From: Ulva prolifera
Taxonomy: Eukaryota; Chlorophyta; Ulvophyceae; Ulvales; Ulvaceae
NCBI GenBank assembly: GCA_023078555.1
Contig: CM041197.1
Span: 9,270,842-9,334,841, forward strand
Length of the DNA stretch: 64,000 nucleotides
Reading direction: 5' to 3'
The notes beneath the pieces are model-generated. The model made no database searches, was not told the origin of the DNA, and saw nothing but the letters and a program-made list of their open reading frames with translations. A program made the translations under genes and the position numbers. This document shows positions 47,751 to 61,478 of the stretch, in pieces (the first letter of the stretch is position 1; every line of letters begins with the position of its first letter).

Positions 47751-50700
47751 TAAATTATAGATGATCGAGCGCCTCGGTCGGGACCAACACCACAATCGCA
47801 TCGCGAGATGCAACCACCTACACCGCCGTGGCACAATATGGACTGGGCGCTCTTGCAGCGCTTATAACCAGAAGAAGCATGATCATATGAACCGCAAAAC
47901 ATTAGATACCAGACAAGGGTGGACGCAGCATGTGCCAAGATGGTGAAATCGACTAGGCCAGCCGTGCACAGTCACCGCGCGAGTGGGATGCCCTTGTGCC
48001 TGCAGAGGCCATGCCGGCGATCCCATAACAAGCAATCAGGGAACCATGAAACATAGTGCTGGCAGCAAACTGGGGCCGCCATATGCATAAAGACGATCTG
48101 GTCGTGTAACAACCAGCGAAGAGCACGGCAATCGTGTTCAATCTGCTTGGTGCTGATGCCGTAAAGGGGATGGGCTTTGTACGTAATGGAAATTAGCATT
48201 TTCACGTCCGTTCGACAGCGTAGCATGGCTATGCATCCGAAATCGTCTGAGACGGAGCCGCTGTGTCTCAACGGCCGGCAGGGCCTTGGCGGAAAGCGTT
48301 GTCTACGAACACGTACTACGGCACTTTCACCACAAGAAAGAGACACTCTTTGTCAGCATAAATCAAGGACACTTGACTTCGTTTACTGCATCACGGCCAC
48401 GATTTCTTGCGCACAAGAGATTCTTTTGATATGCGGCATTGGCCATGCGGCAAGATGGAACACAACCGCGTGCTTGCCAAACCAAAGTGCCTGTCTGCCA
48501 TAGCATATGCTGACAATGGCGCGCGTGAGAGCCGTTTGCAGTCGAACGCGAGTGCGACGGCATGTTTTCGGCAGGTGCTCCCCAGACAGCCTCTCACAGA
48601 TTTGCAAACCCGTGAGCTCGGGGCGACTGTCAGCAGATCGAAGAGACTCTTACACTGGGAAACAGATTGTAACATCGATTCAACCAGCATGGGTCTCTGT
48701 TCGATGTTAAGGCTGCGATACGAATGTCACCATCGTGGATCCATCACTGCGAACGTGCAGCGCCATCTCGGCCCCTAGATAAACAGAGACTAGTGAAGCA
48801 AATTGCTGATGGAGCTCACCTGTGGACGTGCGGGCCAGCATACTAGGTGTGTGCGTGAGCGCTTGTGAGGTGAAACATTCTGCGGCTCCCATGCCTGAGC
48901 GCGGGATTTAGTCCTTTGCGAAGCGGCCCGTCAGCGTGACAGCATCATGATGATGAAGAATCCGGCAGAAACCGGTGCTGAGCAACACGACACGGCATGT
49001 GGGCTAGATTCGCCTTGTACTGTGTGCGACGTTCTCTGGAGACACAACTAGAATGTCCACAAAAGCCCAGCTATCTTCGATCCATAGTTGTGCGTGATGC
49101 TTGTGTTAGCTTGGAAGTAGCGGTGCGGCCTAGTCCGCCGGATCGCGCAACCGGTCGAACGCAGTTCAGCAGATGGCTGAGGGGGACAATTCACTGTATG
49201 CATTGCCATCCGCGGCCTGTGGCGCGATGGCATGCCGTGAGCGAGGTGCTCTTCACTGAAGCCTATTGTGTTACCTGCGTCTCCTGATGTTTTCAAATGT
49301 ACGCCGCAGGCGTTCTGGTGGCAGTGCGTCACCAAGTGGTGAACCGCGTGAAAGCTTAAGGTAGGCAGGCATTTTTTTTTTTTGGCACAGACACCGTTTC
49401 CGGAACCCAAGGCGGTGGAAGGTGCTTCATTCACCAGGTGTAAGCCCTTTGTACTTCCGCATGTGTAGGACAGCTGGAGTGTTTAGTCTACTTGCATCAT
49501 GCCTTTAAGCTTTGTGTACATGCATGTGTGTCCAGCCCAGCCTGCTCCAGCGAGTTTCATGTGGTCCCCCACAGCCGTGCACTCGCATCAACTTATAAAC
49601 AATCTAACAGCTCGTTACATTGACCTCCTGACCATGCCAAAGCTGTGAAATCTTGCGATGGCACTGTGACATTTCATAATTTGATTATGGTTGAACTTGC
49701 AAGTTCATTCATTACAAATTGCTGTGAATCTGTGACACTGCTGCAGACAGGTCCACATACACTTTAGCAGCCATGTGCTTCACACTGTAGGTTTGTAATG
49801 GTGCCCAGCTGGGCCACTTGCAAAGCTGATAGCAATGTGACTCTGGCACTCAAGGTCTGGATGTGCGAGGAACTTAGCATGATCCACTCTGCATCTGAAG
49901 TCGAGGAGCGAAGTGGAAATCGAACCACACCAACTAGCACAATTTCCAGCAGCATGGCCGGCATGTTGCAGCCGTCCCGAACTCCATGCCGGAGTATACC
50001 ACACTGCAGGAGCAGTAACAATGCAGGAGCAGCAACAATGCATCCGCCACAAACGCCGCAGCTACGATGCACCTCTGATTGCACCAAGCAGCTCTGGCCT
50101 GAGCTTCTCAGCCAAGTTTTTGGAGTGTTTATTTTAAGAGGAACACTGAACGCAGAGGCCGGCGATGAATTTGCATACCTATACCGAATACGATTCATAT
50201 TTGCGGCCTGCAGTCCTGCATCCCTCTTCGGCTTGCCTTTGTAACACATGCACGATTACACCGCCAGATCGCTCTAGCAATGGCCAACAGAGGATCTGAT
50301 CACCAGGCATCGCTGCGAGATAGCATGCATGCAGTGTGTGTTGTACTGGTCATGCTCGAGCGAGATAGATCTAATGCACATACTACGGGCCTCATCATAT
50401 CATAGGCGGCCATGACTCCCGCGACATCAACCTAATTGGTAAATGAAAAGACACAAACTATAGACACAGCCTGTGGGACGCGGCCAGCAAGCTTCTGGGC
50501 AGCTTCCAGAAGCACCCAACAGAAGAACCCAACATGGGCTCCCCGTAGTCCAGGCCTCCAACAGAAACACAAACGAAAGGGCTGGCGGAGGCGACCCGAT
50601 GACACATCCACCACACTCTGGCATCGGCTTCTGCGCAGAATGCCTCAGCACGGTACAGAGTGCGGCACACCGGGGACATGCGTGCATCCGCCACCCTGGT

Positions 50701-50877
50701 GACGGCTCATCTCCCGCATGCGGCGTGCAACACCGATCCCTGCCGTACCAGCTCCCTGCATCACTTGAATCATTGCGTCTTCCATGCACACGTACACTCA
50801 CCCCCCCGCAGAGCTCACCCCATGGTCCACCACACAGCCGTGGGGCCGGGGTTCAACCGCACGGCGCAAGCGCAGGG
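47751..50877. other. Intergenic region without a recognised gene
   Basis: About 3 kb of moderate GC with short ORFs on both strands and no recognised protein. A T run lies near 49372-49383. It includes the 3' flank of the receptor-like kinase at its right end. Confidence 0.4.
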
Positions 50878-53800
50878 TTACGGCGCAGCGTCAGACGTCG
50901 TCTGGCCGGAGAAGACGGCGTGGAGGGCGCGCCAGAACTGCTCGCACGTCCAGCGCTGCGCGGGGTCGCGGTGCAGCATGCCCAGCACGGGGACCTTCAG
51001 GGTTCCGAGGCGCCGCCGGAGGTCCGGCGCGAGGCGGTCGCCCTCCCACGGCAGCTCGGCCTCTCCACGCAGCTGCCGCTGCACCTGCACCGCCAGCGAG
51101 ATATTCATGAAAGCAGTCCACCTCCGGGTCGAGAAGGCAAAGCACACCCCTGCACCACCATCATTCTCCGGTCCTGAGGTTTGAAGTGTAGAGCAGCAAG
51201 AGTGGACACTCGGGTTGTCACGAGGCTATCTCTAGATATGGCCGGCCCACCCGGTCGCCCGCTGGCCGGGCGTATCTCGAGTTGTGCTGTTCTTCGCTAC
51301 ATATCCCACCCTGTCTCTGCGCGGCACACTCCGGCCACACACTCGCCCGCGCCTCATCGACGACACAGATGCATGTCAACCTCCAGATCCATCTCGGCAT
51401 CACAGCCTCAGCAGAGCGAGCAAGGATGCACCGGGCATGGCTCTGCACCAGTCGCACGCATGCCCCTCATGCAGCGCGACCGGCTGCGCTGCCCGGCATG
51501 CGCTGGCTGCATGACAGGCGCCACAGGAAGCAAGGCTGGCAGCATGCATGCGTGGCCAGGGGTGCGTACCTCCTCGGCATCCAGGAAGAACATGTTGAAG
51601 GCCGGGCGGCCCGTGAGGAGCTCAAACGCCATCACACCCAGCGCCCACGCGTCCACCGCGGGGTCGACCACGACCGACGGCGCCGCGGCGGCGTGCGCGA
51701 CGATCACCTCCGGCGCCGCATAGAGGAGCGTGAAGCCGACGCTCGCGGCGTCACCGGCACGCGCGACGAGGCCGAAGTCGATCAGCGTCCACGTGCCGCG
51801 GCGCGGCAGGAACATGATGTTGCCGGGCTTGAGGTCGCGGTGCACCCAGCCTCGGGCGTGCAGCTCCGCAAGGCACTGCCCGACCTGACCGAGAATCTGC
51901 ATGCATGCACGGCAGGGTCAGCGGAGTAGTCCCCACGCTGCAAGTGGCCCAGATTACTGCAGACGAGGCTGCGCACACGTGACGCATCCGGTGACATTCG
52001 ACCTGTTGTTGGCACGGGTGGAGCTTCGTGCGGGGCCGCAGCGAGCATGCGTGCGTGCCCAGAATGTGGAACTGTGAGCACAATTGTGAGTACAATTCCG
52101 CGACATTCCGCACGACCAGCGCCTGCTGGCGTGCACATGGAGTGTAGGCGTAGGCTGCCTTCCCGCGCACCCTGTTGCTGCAGGCGGCACCGTCGGCCGC
52201 ATGTGCTCCCGACGGTAAGCGTTCCAGCCCCAAAACAATCACAGATGATAAATTGTACCTGCTCAGTTACAAATACAAAAAATGCAGTTACAACGCAACC
52301 GGCGGCGCACCTGGATGGTGGTGAAGATGTTGTGCTTGCAGCGGTGGATGCGCTCGGTGAGGGTCTCGCCCTTCTCCATCACGAGCGCCGGCGGCATCGC
52401 GGCGCCGTGGCCGTCGACAAACGCGCCGTCCTCGTTGTCCACGAACTCCGCGACCGTCGGCATGAAGGACGCGAGGCCGCTCTCGAGGTACAGCCGGCGC
52501 TCGTCGGCAAAGACGCGGCGGCTCGCAAAGACCTTCATCGCGAACACGTCGTTCGTCTGTGGCGCGCGCACAAACTGCACCACCGCCTGGCCTGCACATG
52601 CACTCCGCTCAACCCGGCGGAGCAGCTGTAGGGAATCGGCCTGTGCAGACGTAATGGTTGCATCGGGGGATGAGAGGTGGGTACTGTTGGTGGGCTGAGA
52701 TCGGTGCAGAGGCAGGGGGCACGGATGTGAGAGGGGCCGAGCATGCTGTGCGCGGAGCTGAGGGACGGAGGTGCATGCTGGTGGCCTGAGGACACAATCA
52801 GCCACTGTTGTGGAGGCACTGTGCTGAATCCGATAGCCATATCCACTTGGTGCACCCACCTACCCCCCCTACCCCAAGTGTAGGCTTGCCACCGCACGGA
52901 GTACGTGCACGTCATGCATGGGTCGCAGTGCAGAACAGATGCAGGGCTGTGTGATGCCAAAGATACAGCCAGGTGATGTGAAAACGGAGAGCAAAACGAA
53001 ATGACGGCGGGCGGACGGACGGTGCAAGCGGGGGCCCGCACCGCCACGGCGGCGCTCGTCGGGGCCCAGCAGCTCATACTTGCCGAGCACCACGCCCCTC
53101 CGGCCGAGCGTGTCCAGCTGCGCCGCAATGAAGTTGAGCCGCTCGCTCGACGTCGCCTTCTGCCCGGGGTCCACCGCCGGCACACCGCCGACACTCCGCG
53201 CGACCGTCTCAAACGCGTTGCTCTGCTCCAGCGTGCCGAGGTTCGTCGCCGGGTGGAACAGCCGCTGGTGCTGCTGCACTGCAGCCGCCGGCAGCACGCC
53301 CATGCCGGACGGGGAGCTCGCGCAACGCATCATCGGGGGCGCGGCCTCCGGCCCGGCCACGGCCGCAGCCGCCACGGCCTCCTCGGTCAGGGTCGGGATG
53401 CGTGTGAGGTGGCCGAAGCTGCTCCCGATCGAGCGTGACCGCATCAGCAGCGCCGACGCGGCGGCCTCCGGCCCCCGCGCGATCGTCGAAGAGTCCTGCG
53501 ACGCCGCCCCCCCCTCCGTCGCGTCCACGGTCATCGTCAGCCCCGGCCCACTGCCGGTGAGTAGCGGCACGCTGGACGTGGAGCCGATCGCGGAGCGCGC
53601 GAGCGCGGGGAACGCAAGCATGTTGATTGCATCGGCGCCGGAGTTTGTCTGGGCCGCGGTGAGGCGTGGCTTGCACTGTGAGGGGCCGATGCCGAGGGGA
53701 GCGGCATGCGCGGGGGCTCCCTTGCCGGGGGCCTTGATCTCGTCACTGAGAGCGCCGCGGCGGGGCCCGGAGCCCCTCCGCTCGAGCTCGCCGGTGAACT

Positions 53801-56800
53801 GTGATTCAGACATGCCCTGCACCAGCACCCGGAAACTGCAGGCCTCGAGGTGTACTGCGAATGCTGGAGTGCGGCCCCTTTGCCCTCCACAAAGCACACA
53901 TGCATGCAAGGACTACACCAGAAGTTGCTTGAATCGGATCGAGTACTATCAGCCGCATGCTATGAGGTGTACTGTGGTGTGCTGCCATGCTGTGACCATC
54001 ATGCATGTACATCGGTTGCCACCGTCAGCACCGAGGGCACACACACGCAGGGGCCACTGCATGCATGCGGCAGAGCCCCAAAATCGATTGTGGAGCACAG
54101 AGACCAAACTTGGCGTTCACCCGCACGGGCCACTGCATGCATATGGCAGAGCCCCATGGCATGAACCCGACGGCAAATATCGGAGCACCAGACTCAGCTA
54201 CACTCCATCCGATCGCTCAGAAAGCAATCAAGTCCCCACCGCACGGAGGGGGGCGGGCGCACCGTGGACGAAGTCTTTGTGGAACCCCCGCTGCTGCTGC
54301 GGCGGCGGCGCAGGTACGCAAACAGCGCCGCCGCCGCGACGAGAAGCAGGGTGGCAGCGGCGGCGACACCGGCGATGGCCCCGCTGCCGAGGGGCTCGCG
54401 GGAGGAGCCCGACGCCGGCACGGCGACCGCGGCCACGCCCGGCGTGCCCGTCACCGCCACCAGCTCTGCGCGGCAGCGCGCCCCCGGGCTGCCGGCGTCG
54501 CAGGCGCCGAGCATGTTGGCCTCGAGGGCGCTTGCGCGCACGCCCGGCTCGGCGCCGGTGCGTGGGATGGCGCCGAGCATCTGCACACACGCGTGCATGG
54601 GGTCCGCGCGAGTGTGACCACTGGGGTGGGCCGTGTTGACCGTGTCGCGATGGCCTGGGCCTGACTATGCATGTGTTACAAGGGCAAAGTCAGAGAGTCC
54701 AGTGGCACCGCCAGACACACGGAAGCACAGCAGTGGCACCAGACGCTGTCACACATCAAACGCACCCGGCGCTCATGCACAGCAGGACACAGCAGGACAC
54801 AGCATGACACACACCCTTGCCTGTGTGTTACAAGGACAGAGCCAGAGTGGCCGGTAGCACCGCCAGGGCAACGAGGAAACATGCGATCTCCCCAATGCAT
54901 GCACGTCAGGAGATGCTCACCCACGGCGGACCCGGACAAGGCACCCAATCACCGCATGACAGGCACCCACCGAACACGCACCCGCGCACAACCGCAAACC
55001 CACGCGCACACAACACAACACCCGCGTACCCGCCCGCTCACCAGCCCCAAACACCCGCAGCCCTGGGCCTTTGACTGTGGGTGTGTGGAAAGAGCACAAC
55101 ATGTGTTGGGGGATGCGTGGCTGCAGGTGGTGGCATGCGTTGTGGCCGAATGCTGATGTTGGCTTGTGAATTGCAGGATGCATGGCATTGAGATGTGGGG
55201 CACATGTCCTGGGCCATGTTTGTGAGAATGTGATATGAATCATGTATTATATGATTCTAGTTCACGTAGGTGTCAATGTACTACATCGTGCATGACACCG
55301 GGTTTCCAAATGCATCTGCTACCGAAATCATAGAACCTGTGACATCTGATACTGCAATATACTGTTCATACAGGATATCATGTATTTGTATGAGGATCTG
55401 CTAGCCCAAGATGATGGCACAGCGTCATCACATGCCAAGCGCCAAGGAAAAAGTAACCAACGAGGTGGAGATGATGATTGCGGTGGTGGTCATCCGTGTA
55501 TGGGTGACTGCCTTGGGTGGGCAAGGTGCAGGATCACCAAACAGAATCACACAGACATGGAGTATATACATGCAGCTGCATGCAGTCGTCCAGTCAGAGA
55601 GAGCAGTTGTGAAAACACTCCCATAGGTCTCAGCTAACAGGAGGGCATCTGTGTGACACTTCGAACAGTGCACGAACAGTGCACTAGCACGCGTCAGCAG
55701 TGAGGCCTCACTGCCTGCTGACTACCTTCTCAAGCAGGCTGCATTCACTCACAGTTGCAGTGAAAGCCCTCCTCAGCAGACAGCAGCGTAACAATGCGTC
55801 ATCAACTCTGACAGCTGACATCACAGAGCATCATCTTCCGAGCTGAGGCAGTGGTCTGGCCAGCGGATGCAACCGCAGGAGACTGTAAACCAGCAAGCAC
55901 TCTTACACATGCACACTGTGAGCAACAGCCTGCCATGCACACAGGGGCACACTGAGAATTCGACAGCACGGAAAACCAACTGGCAAAACAACTGCAACTG
56001 CTTGAGTCATGAACAGAATGACCCTGTGGCAGTCCCATAGGCCCACGTGGTGCTTATGGTGGCCACTGCAGGGACGCTTGGTACATTGGTACATCGGCCG
56101 AGCACGTGGTACAGCTGATACAACTGCTGCACCACTGGAGTGCCTCAGGGCACCTCCTGTCCCAGTCACTGTCCTTGTCACACAACACTACAACATCAGA
56201 ACACTACAACTCTCAATCCCCTCCCAGTGAGTCACCTAATACCTCCGCGTGAAGCCCCAAACAGCAGAATACACATCACCAGGACAACGCCCCGGATCAC
56301 CAAAGCAGCAGCAGCTCACATGCTAGCTCCAATTTGAGTGCTTGCATCATTCTGACTTCAGGAATATGCCCCTTACGCCTCAAGGAACAGGAGCACGGAG
56401 CGGCCTCACATCAGCAGCACACGCAGCAACCTCCTCCTGGAGTCAACAGCAGATCAAGAGAAGGGCGCACATCCTGCATCGTGCCGAGCCAAATGTCTGA
56501 CGGAGTCAGGAACACGGGCGGCGCCTCGGCGAGCGTCATCGGCGGCTGCGCCCCGGCACGGCAGTGGCACACCGGGCCGCCGCCGCCGCCACCCGCCGGC
56601 GCGACCCGCAGCGAGTCGTACATCCCCGCATCCGAGAAGTAGCCCGTCATGGAGGAGGGTGGCCGCGAGGTCCAGTCGAGCAGCAGCTGGCCAGCGCCGG
56701 CGTTGCCGTGGAAGAGACAGCCCTCAAGCCGCACCGCCGCCATGCCGCCCGCGCTGACGACGGTGGCCTGGGGAGCCTCGGCGACATTGTCGCGGAATTC

Positions 56801-58004
56801 ACAGCCAACGAGGGACACCTGCGCGTTGACGAGGGACACCGCCGCCGCCATGCCGCCTCCGAGATTCGCAAACACCGACCCTGCACCATGCATATCTCTA
56901 GATATTAAACGGGTACTAGTACACACGGTCACGCGCAGTGCTACTGCAGCCGCATGGCCGGTGGGTGCCTGCCCTTTCCCTGCCTCGCCTGCCCTGCGCG
57001 CAACGTCGTATGCGTGCGAGCAATTCGGCTGTGGCAATCAAAGAGTACACGCGGCCGTGGACAACAGGATCGTGGAGTCCTGTCACAGCTGGAGGTCTAG
57101 ACAAGCGGTGCAACCTCCGCATTGCGGACGAGGGCGCCACGCACCGTCTAAAAGAATTCGGCACGCCTCTGCGGAGCCGGCCATCTCAGGGTGCACATGC
57201 GAGATGCCGGCAACCGACGTCTCCCCGGCGGCCGCGTTGCCGTACACCTGGTCGCCCTGGAACGCCATCGCCGTCATGAACAGGGTTCCGGAGCGCTGCT
57301 TGTCCTCTGTGAACGCCTGTGCGCTGCCGATTGACGCCAGGACCGGGTGGCGGGGGCTCCGCGCGGTGCGGAGGAAGCGCAAGTAGAGGCCATCGAGCCA
57401 GACGTACGTGTCCTCCGGCACCGCGAGCACGCTCGAGTCCGCGAGGAGCATGCATTGCAGCGGCGCGAGCGGCAGCAGCGGCGCGCGCGAGCCGGTGCGT
57501 GCGGCCGTGAGGAACTCCGGCGGCGGCGCCTCGCTGCAGTTCCCCTGCGGCACCACCCGCCCCCGTGTCGGTGCTGAGTCAGCACTGCTGACGTGACAGC
57601 ACATCGAGGCAGCCCTAGAGATCGTGAGCTGCGTCCGCAGCAGCATCAACGGCGCAAGATGCATGTGCATGTGGGGAGTTATACAGGCGGCGCACCCTGA
57701 TCGTCAGGGTGGGGCCCTGGACGTTGCCGAGGAGCAGCCGTAGCGTGTGTTCACCTCCGGTGTCCTTGAAGCCACTCGCGGCGTCGAGGGCGGTCGACAT
57801 GGGCGTCTCGCTGCTGCCGTGGCCGCCCCCGGACGCCTCCACCTGCACCTCCACTGTGCGGAGGCTTGAGAGGTCGAGGTGCTGCGTGATGGTGATGTGG
57901 GTTGCGGCGCTGTCCATCGCCGCTTGCAGCTCCTCCGCCGTGGCCACCGCGGTGGCCTCATCTGCTCCGGAGTCCATGCCCTTCAGCTTGAAGCGGCTGG
58001 CCAT
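50878..58004 (-). CDS. Receptor-like protein kinase, single-pass membrane
   Basis: A cell-surface Ser/Thr-type kinase. Eight exons: 58004-57696, 57544-57145, 56880-56471, 54580-54263, 53816-53042, 52591-52311, 51896-51570, 51084-50878. All phases agree, giving 1008 residues. Residues 1-~430 are an ectodomain with short repeated strand-turn elements (NAQVSLVGCEFRDNVAEAPQ; AVRLEGCLFHGNAGAG), like right-handed beta-helix proteins. A helix of ~24 residues (GAIAGVAAAATLLLVAAAAL...) precedes a stop-transfer RRRR. A ~260-residue Ser/Ala-rich linker leads to the kinase: GKYELLGPDERRRGGQAVVQF, AMK lysine (~757), WVHRDLKPGN (D ~852), DFG (D ~871) and YAAPE, complete to the C-lobe. No signal peptide is seen at MASRFKLKG; an acceptor-like tag-cag just upstream suggests a missing first exon. 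The 1.9-kb intron 54581-56470 could also hide an exon. The ligand is unknown. Confidence 0.85.
54043..54160. repeat. Two diverged copies of a ~35-bp segment in a receptor-kinase intron
   Basis: GGGCCACTGCATGCAT...GGCAGAGCCCC occurs at about 54052 and again about 75 bp later. Both lie in the intron between the membrane and linker exons. A second weak pair (GTGTTACAAGG...GCACCGCCAG) is at about 54672 and 54827. Confidence 0.6.
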
Positions 58005-59486
58005 CGACGATGCCGCACTGAGCTGCTAGAGAGTGGGAAGGGGCGGGGTAAGCTGCACTGCGATGATGGCAGTGTGGCTCAGGTGTGGGGAGTGGGGGCG
58101 CTGGGATGTGCCGTGGACGTGCCGGCGGGTGTCAAGTGAGCCGGCTGGGTGGCACTGATCCGCTGCATCGGCAGAGCGCAAGTGTCAGAGACTGCTTGAA
58201 TGAGCAGCGGCCACCATCATGAGTTCACGAAGCCTTGTGCGCATGTGCACATATGTGTAAACATATGGGTATACATATGTGTTACACATAATGTGTATGA
58301 CATGGCCGCTAATAAGCTTTTGATCACTTGTTACACAGCTTTCCCGGGCTGGCGACCGTGACTCCTGCGGGCAAAGCTGTCGTGGATGCAAGGAAATGTT
58401 AAAACTCAAGCAAAAGTACTCGGACTTTGCTGTGAACGCGACTGTGTGCGATGGCGTGGAGCCCAGGGATGGAGCTCCAGCCGGCCACAACAAGTGTCGC
58501 ATTGCACACAGGTGACATGGACGCTCGCTCGTTGCAGATATGGCCTCAACCTCATGCACGCGAGCGAGAGCCCAGGTACATAAAGGACGCACGATCGGTT
58601 CACCGACTATCGTGTGGCGGACTAGCAGAACAGGGCCGGAATGGCCAAGTCAAACGCTGCTTCGAACTGGCTTGCGTGGGCGAGCCGCAGCGTACGCTTG
58701 TGCAACGGTACTGTACGCTCTGATCTACGCAGGACCAGCTGACTGCGAGTGTTGTAACGCTTGTCTCGAGCAGTTGCTCAGCGAGGGAGATGTCGCCGCG
58801 GTAATGAGTGACGATTTTTCGAGTGCTGGCCTGGCTAGTCCGAGGGCGGCACAAGCACTAGACTGTAACGAAGAGTTAACGGCTGCATGAAAAGTGAGCA
58901 AACGAAGAGGACAGCACTAATTGCTCATTGACGGGAAATTTGGGTGGGTCGGTGGTTCTACAGTGAACGAATTTGAACCTGAAGCTTCTGCAGTACACAA
59001 CAATCGCCACTCAGGACTCCCATATATACAGCCATGGCCAGAGATACAACATCAAGTGAAGGTTTGTGCATGCCTGAAGCCAGCCCGCGCGCGGAGTGGG
59101 CTGCATGTGCTTATGGGTACCGATCCTGCGCTCCAGCCTCAAGCCGGGCGGGTACAACCTCCGTATCGCCATCACTTCCACACACATGTGGCAAAACGTG
59201 AGTCTGGTACAGCGCAATCACGCGATATCACACCAATCTGTGCACGCTTGAGTGCAAACACTCTCAAAATTGCGCGCAGTGCTCCCGGCCCTGATCGAAC
59301 ATTTTGCAGATCACATTTCGACAGCCACACGACAAGATGATCCGTGAGTTGAGTCAAAAGCAATACCGCCTGGCAGGTGGCGCACAAACGCTGAAGCGGC
59401 ACAGGCATGCCTAGGCACCCAGAGCTCTGGCCGGTCTCGATTGAACAACCAGACACTCCTCGACCTTGTGGCTTGCAACTCTCACA

Positions 59487-59548
59487 GACCGTCGACGTAA
59501 GCAGAGCTGACGATGTGACGTCTCTAAGCTCTGCTTACGTCGACGGTC
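59487..59548. repeat. Perfect 22-bp inverted repeat with 18-nt loop
   Basis: Arms 59487-59508 and 59527-59548 are exact reverse complements (each contains GTCGACGTAAGCAGAGC or its complement). The loop 59509-59526 is not complementary. No direct duplication flanks it. No gene was recognised on either side. Confidence 0.92.
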
Positions 59549-60808
59549 ATTTGCCACGTGCGTGTGTACACACGATCTCTCCGCATCTAGATCTGGTTGC
59601 ATGTATCTCGGATCAGGGCCGAATCGGGTCAGTTGTCAGCACGGGCGACTGCGTGATACAAATCGAAATCTGACTGCGGAGTATCCATCACGAAACCAAA
59701 CCGTGCCCAATGCATCGCGTAGCTGACGTGAGTCGCGTTGTGTTTGACGGCCGAGAACGTAACAGGTTGATACCCGGTAGCCACAATTTCAATCACGGGT
59801 CAGCGGGTTTAGCGATTAGCACAGGATCCTGTCGACCCCGTGATTCCCTGGAGATAGTGCCTATAGATACATTGTTTGCTTTATTTGATGTTCGTGCTAC
59901 GTGGTGCACGCGAAACGTGATAAGGCACCGATTTATAGCCAGGCGTCACTACGCCCTGCGACCCCGGGCCTGAGGCCTGATCTCTGCAAGCTCGGCCCGT
60001 TAAATCAGGAAATATTGATCTGATATCTGTTGAACTGCTGCTTAGCGACGATTGGTCACATCGGCCAGCGCTGCTGTCCTACCAACACGGACTGTACTGG
60101 TGGGAACTGAACATGCGAGGGCGCCATGCCCATCTGCGAGATGGGGGCGCCACCATTGAGCCACGAGACGCCACATGTTACAGCACGAAGTGCCAGCACG
60201 ACGTCTCTGGCGCGAGCGCTGATCCGTTGGGATTTGGACAGCCCAGACATCTGCGAATCCAACACAGAGACCCACAACAAATGTAACCTATTAGTATAGC
60301 TTTTATCAAGTTATAATGAATACTTCTGTATGATATTGCGCATCTTTGTGCGCGCGACTGTTCGTTTGGTGTCGATTCAGCGAGGCTGGCGTTTGAATCG
60401 CCACCACGCGCACCGCGATAGGGCCCTTGGCCACACTAATACACTGTCAATACCTCACAAGTTTGCTATGAGGCGTGGCGTGGTAATCTGTGGCGCGTCT
60501 GGCGCGTACTATGAGGTTGCCCTGTCATCAGGATCGGAGTTCGACGGGTACTTTTGCCGCTCACAACCACATCCGGTGGCGAAACGGCACCAATTCGACG
60601 TGGAGAGGCAGCCAACACATGTAGGCTGCCCTTGACGCGGCGGTCAGTGCTGCCGGGCTCGATATTGCCGTCCGTGTATCTGACTTTTCAAAAGTGACCC
60701 GTCATCGCCCCGACCCGATTCGGCCCTGATCCGAGATAGTCAGCGTATTTTGCAGTCAGCGTACTTTCGACGAAGTCTCAGACGAGGCCACGCCATGATG
60801 ATGTGTAT

Positions 60809-60828
60809 ACTCCTGTACGTACAGGAGT
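60809..60828. repeat. Perfect 20-bp palindrome
   Basis: Self-complementary over 20 bp, half-site ACTCCTGTAC, with no spacer. It could be a binding site for a dimeric protein or a cruciform; no gene context helps. Confidence 0.85.
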
Positions 60829-61478
60829 CTAGAAACAGAACTCCAGGAAATGAGGCACAATGGCTGGTGTGCGATCGAGCATGTTCCGACACGTGTGGTG
60901 GCACAGCTAGCCGGGTGCGTATGCGCAGTGCACTGCATGCATGCTATAATTAAGAATGTGCTACAGCAGGGTGAACGGGCATAGACAAACACAGCAAAAG
61001 AGGCGCCAATCAACAGCCACGCTGCACTGATGTAAAAAGATCTCTGGCGACGCGTGGCTGCCAGTGCTGCAGCAGTAGTTGCACCTGATCCGTGATCTAG
61101 CTAGATCTACCTAGAGGCCTCGACGGCTAGCTATAGGGATCTGTTAAGGCCTCGGTTACAGCTATGATCGTGAGACCGGGCTTCCGCGGATCCGCATCAA
61201 CCATTTCGCGATGTTCCGAGAAGCAGCAGTTCAAGTTTCGATCAATCTGAGGCAAGCGTGCGCTACGAGGAAACACGTAACAGCCACGCGTCGGTAACGA
61301 CCCGCGGCTCGAGCGAAGGCCAGCCGATGTCAGAGGAAGCTGAGTTGCATGATCTCATGACTCATTATTCATGTGTAGAGACGGAGAGGCAGGAAGCACA
61401 GCAGGAATAGGAAAGCATCAAAGCATGTCAAAGCCATGTAGTGTACACGTGTCATGCTCATTGACACGACCAGACTGA

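Noticed and set aside
53080-54639. 519-codon plus-strand ORF
   Set aside because: It lies antisense to receptor-kinase exons whose phases and kinase motifs are clear. G/C-ending codons of the true strand suppress stops on the opposite strand.
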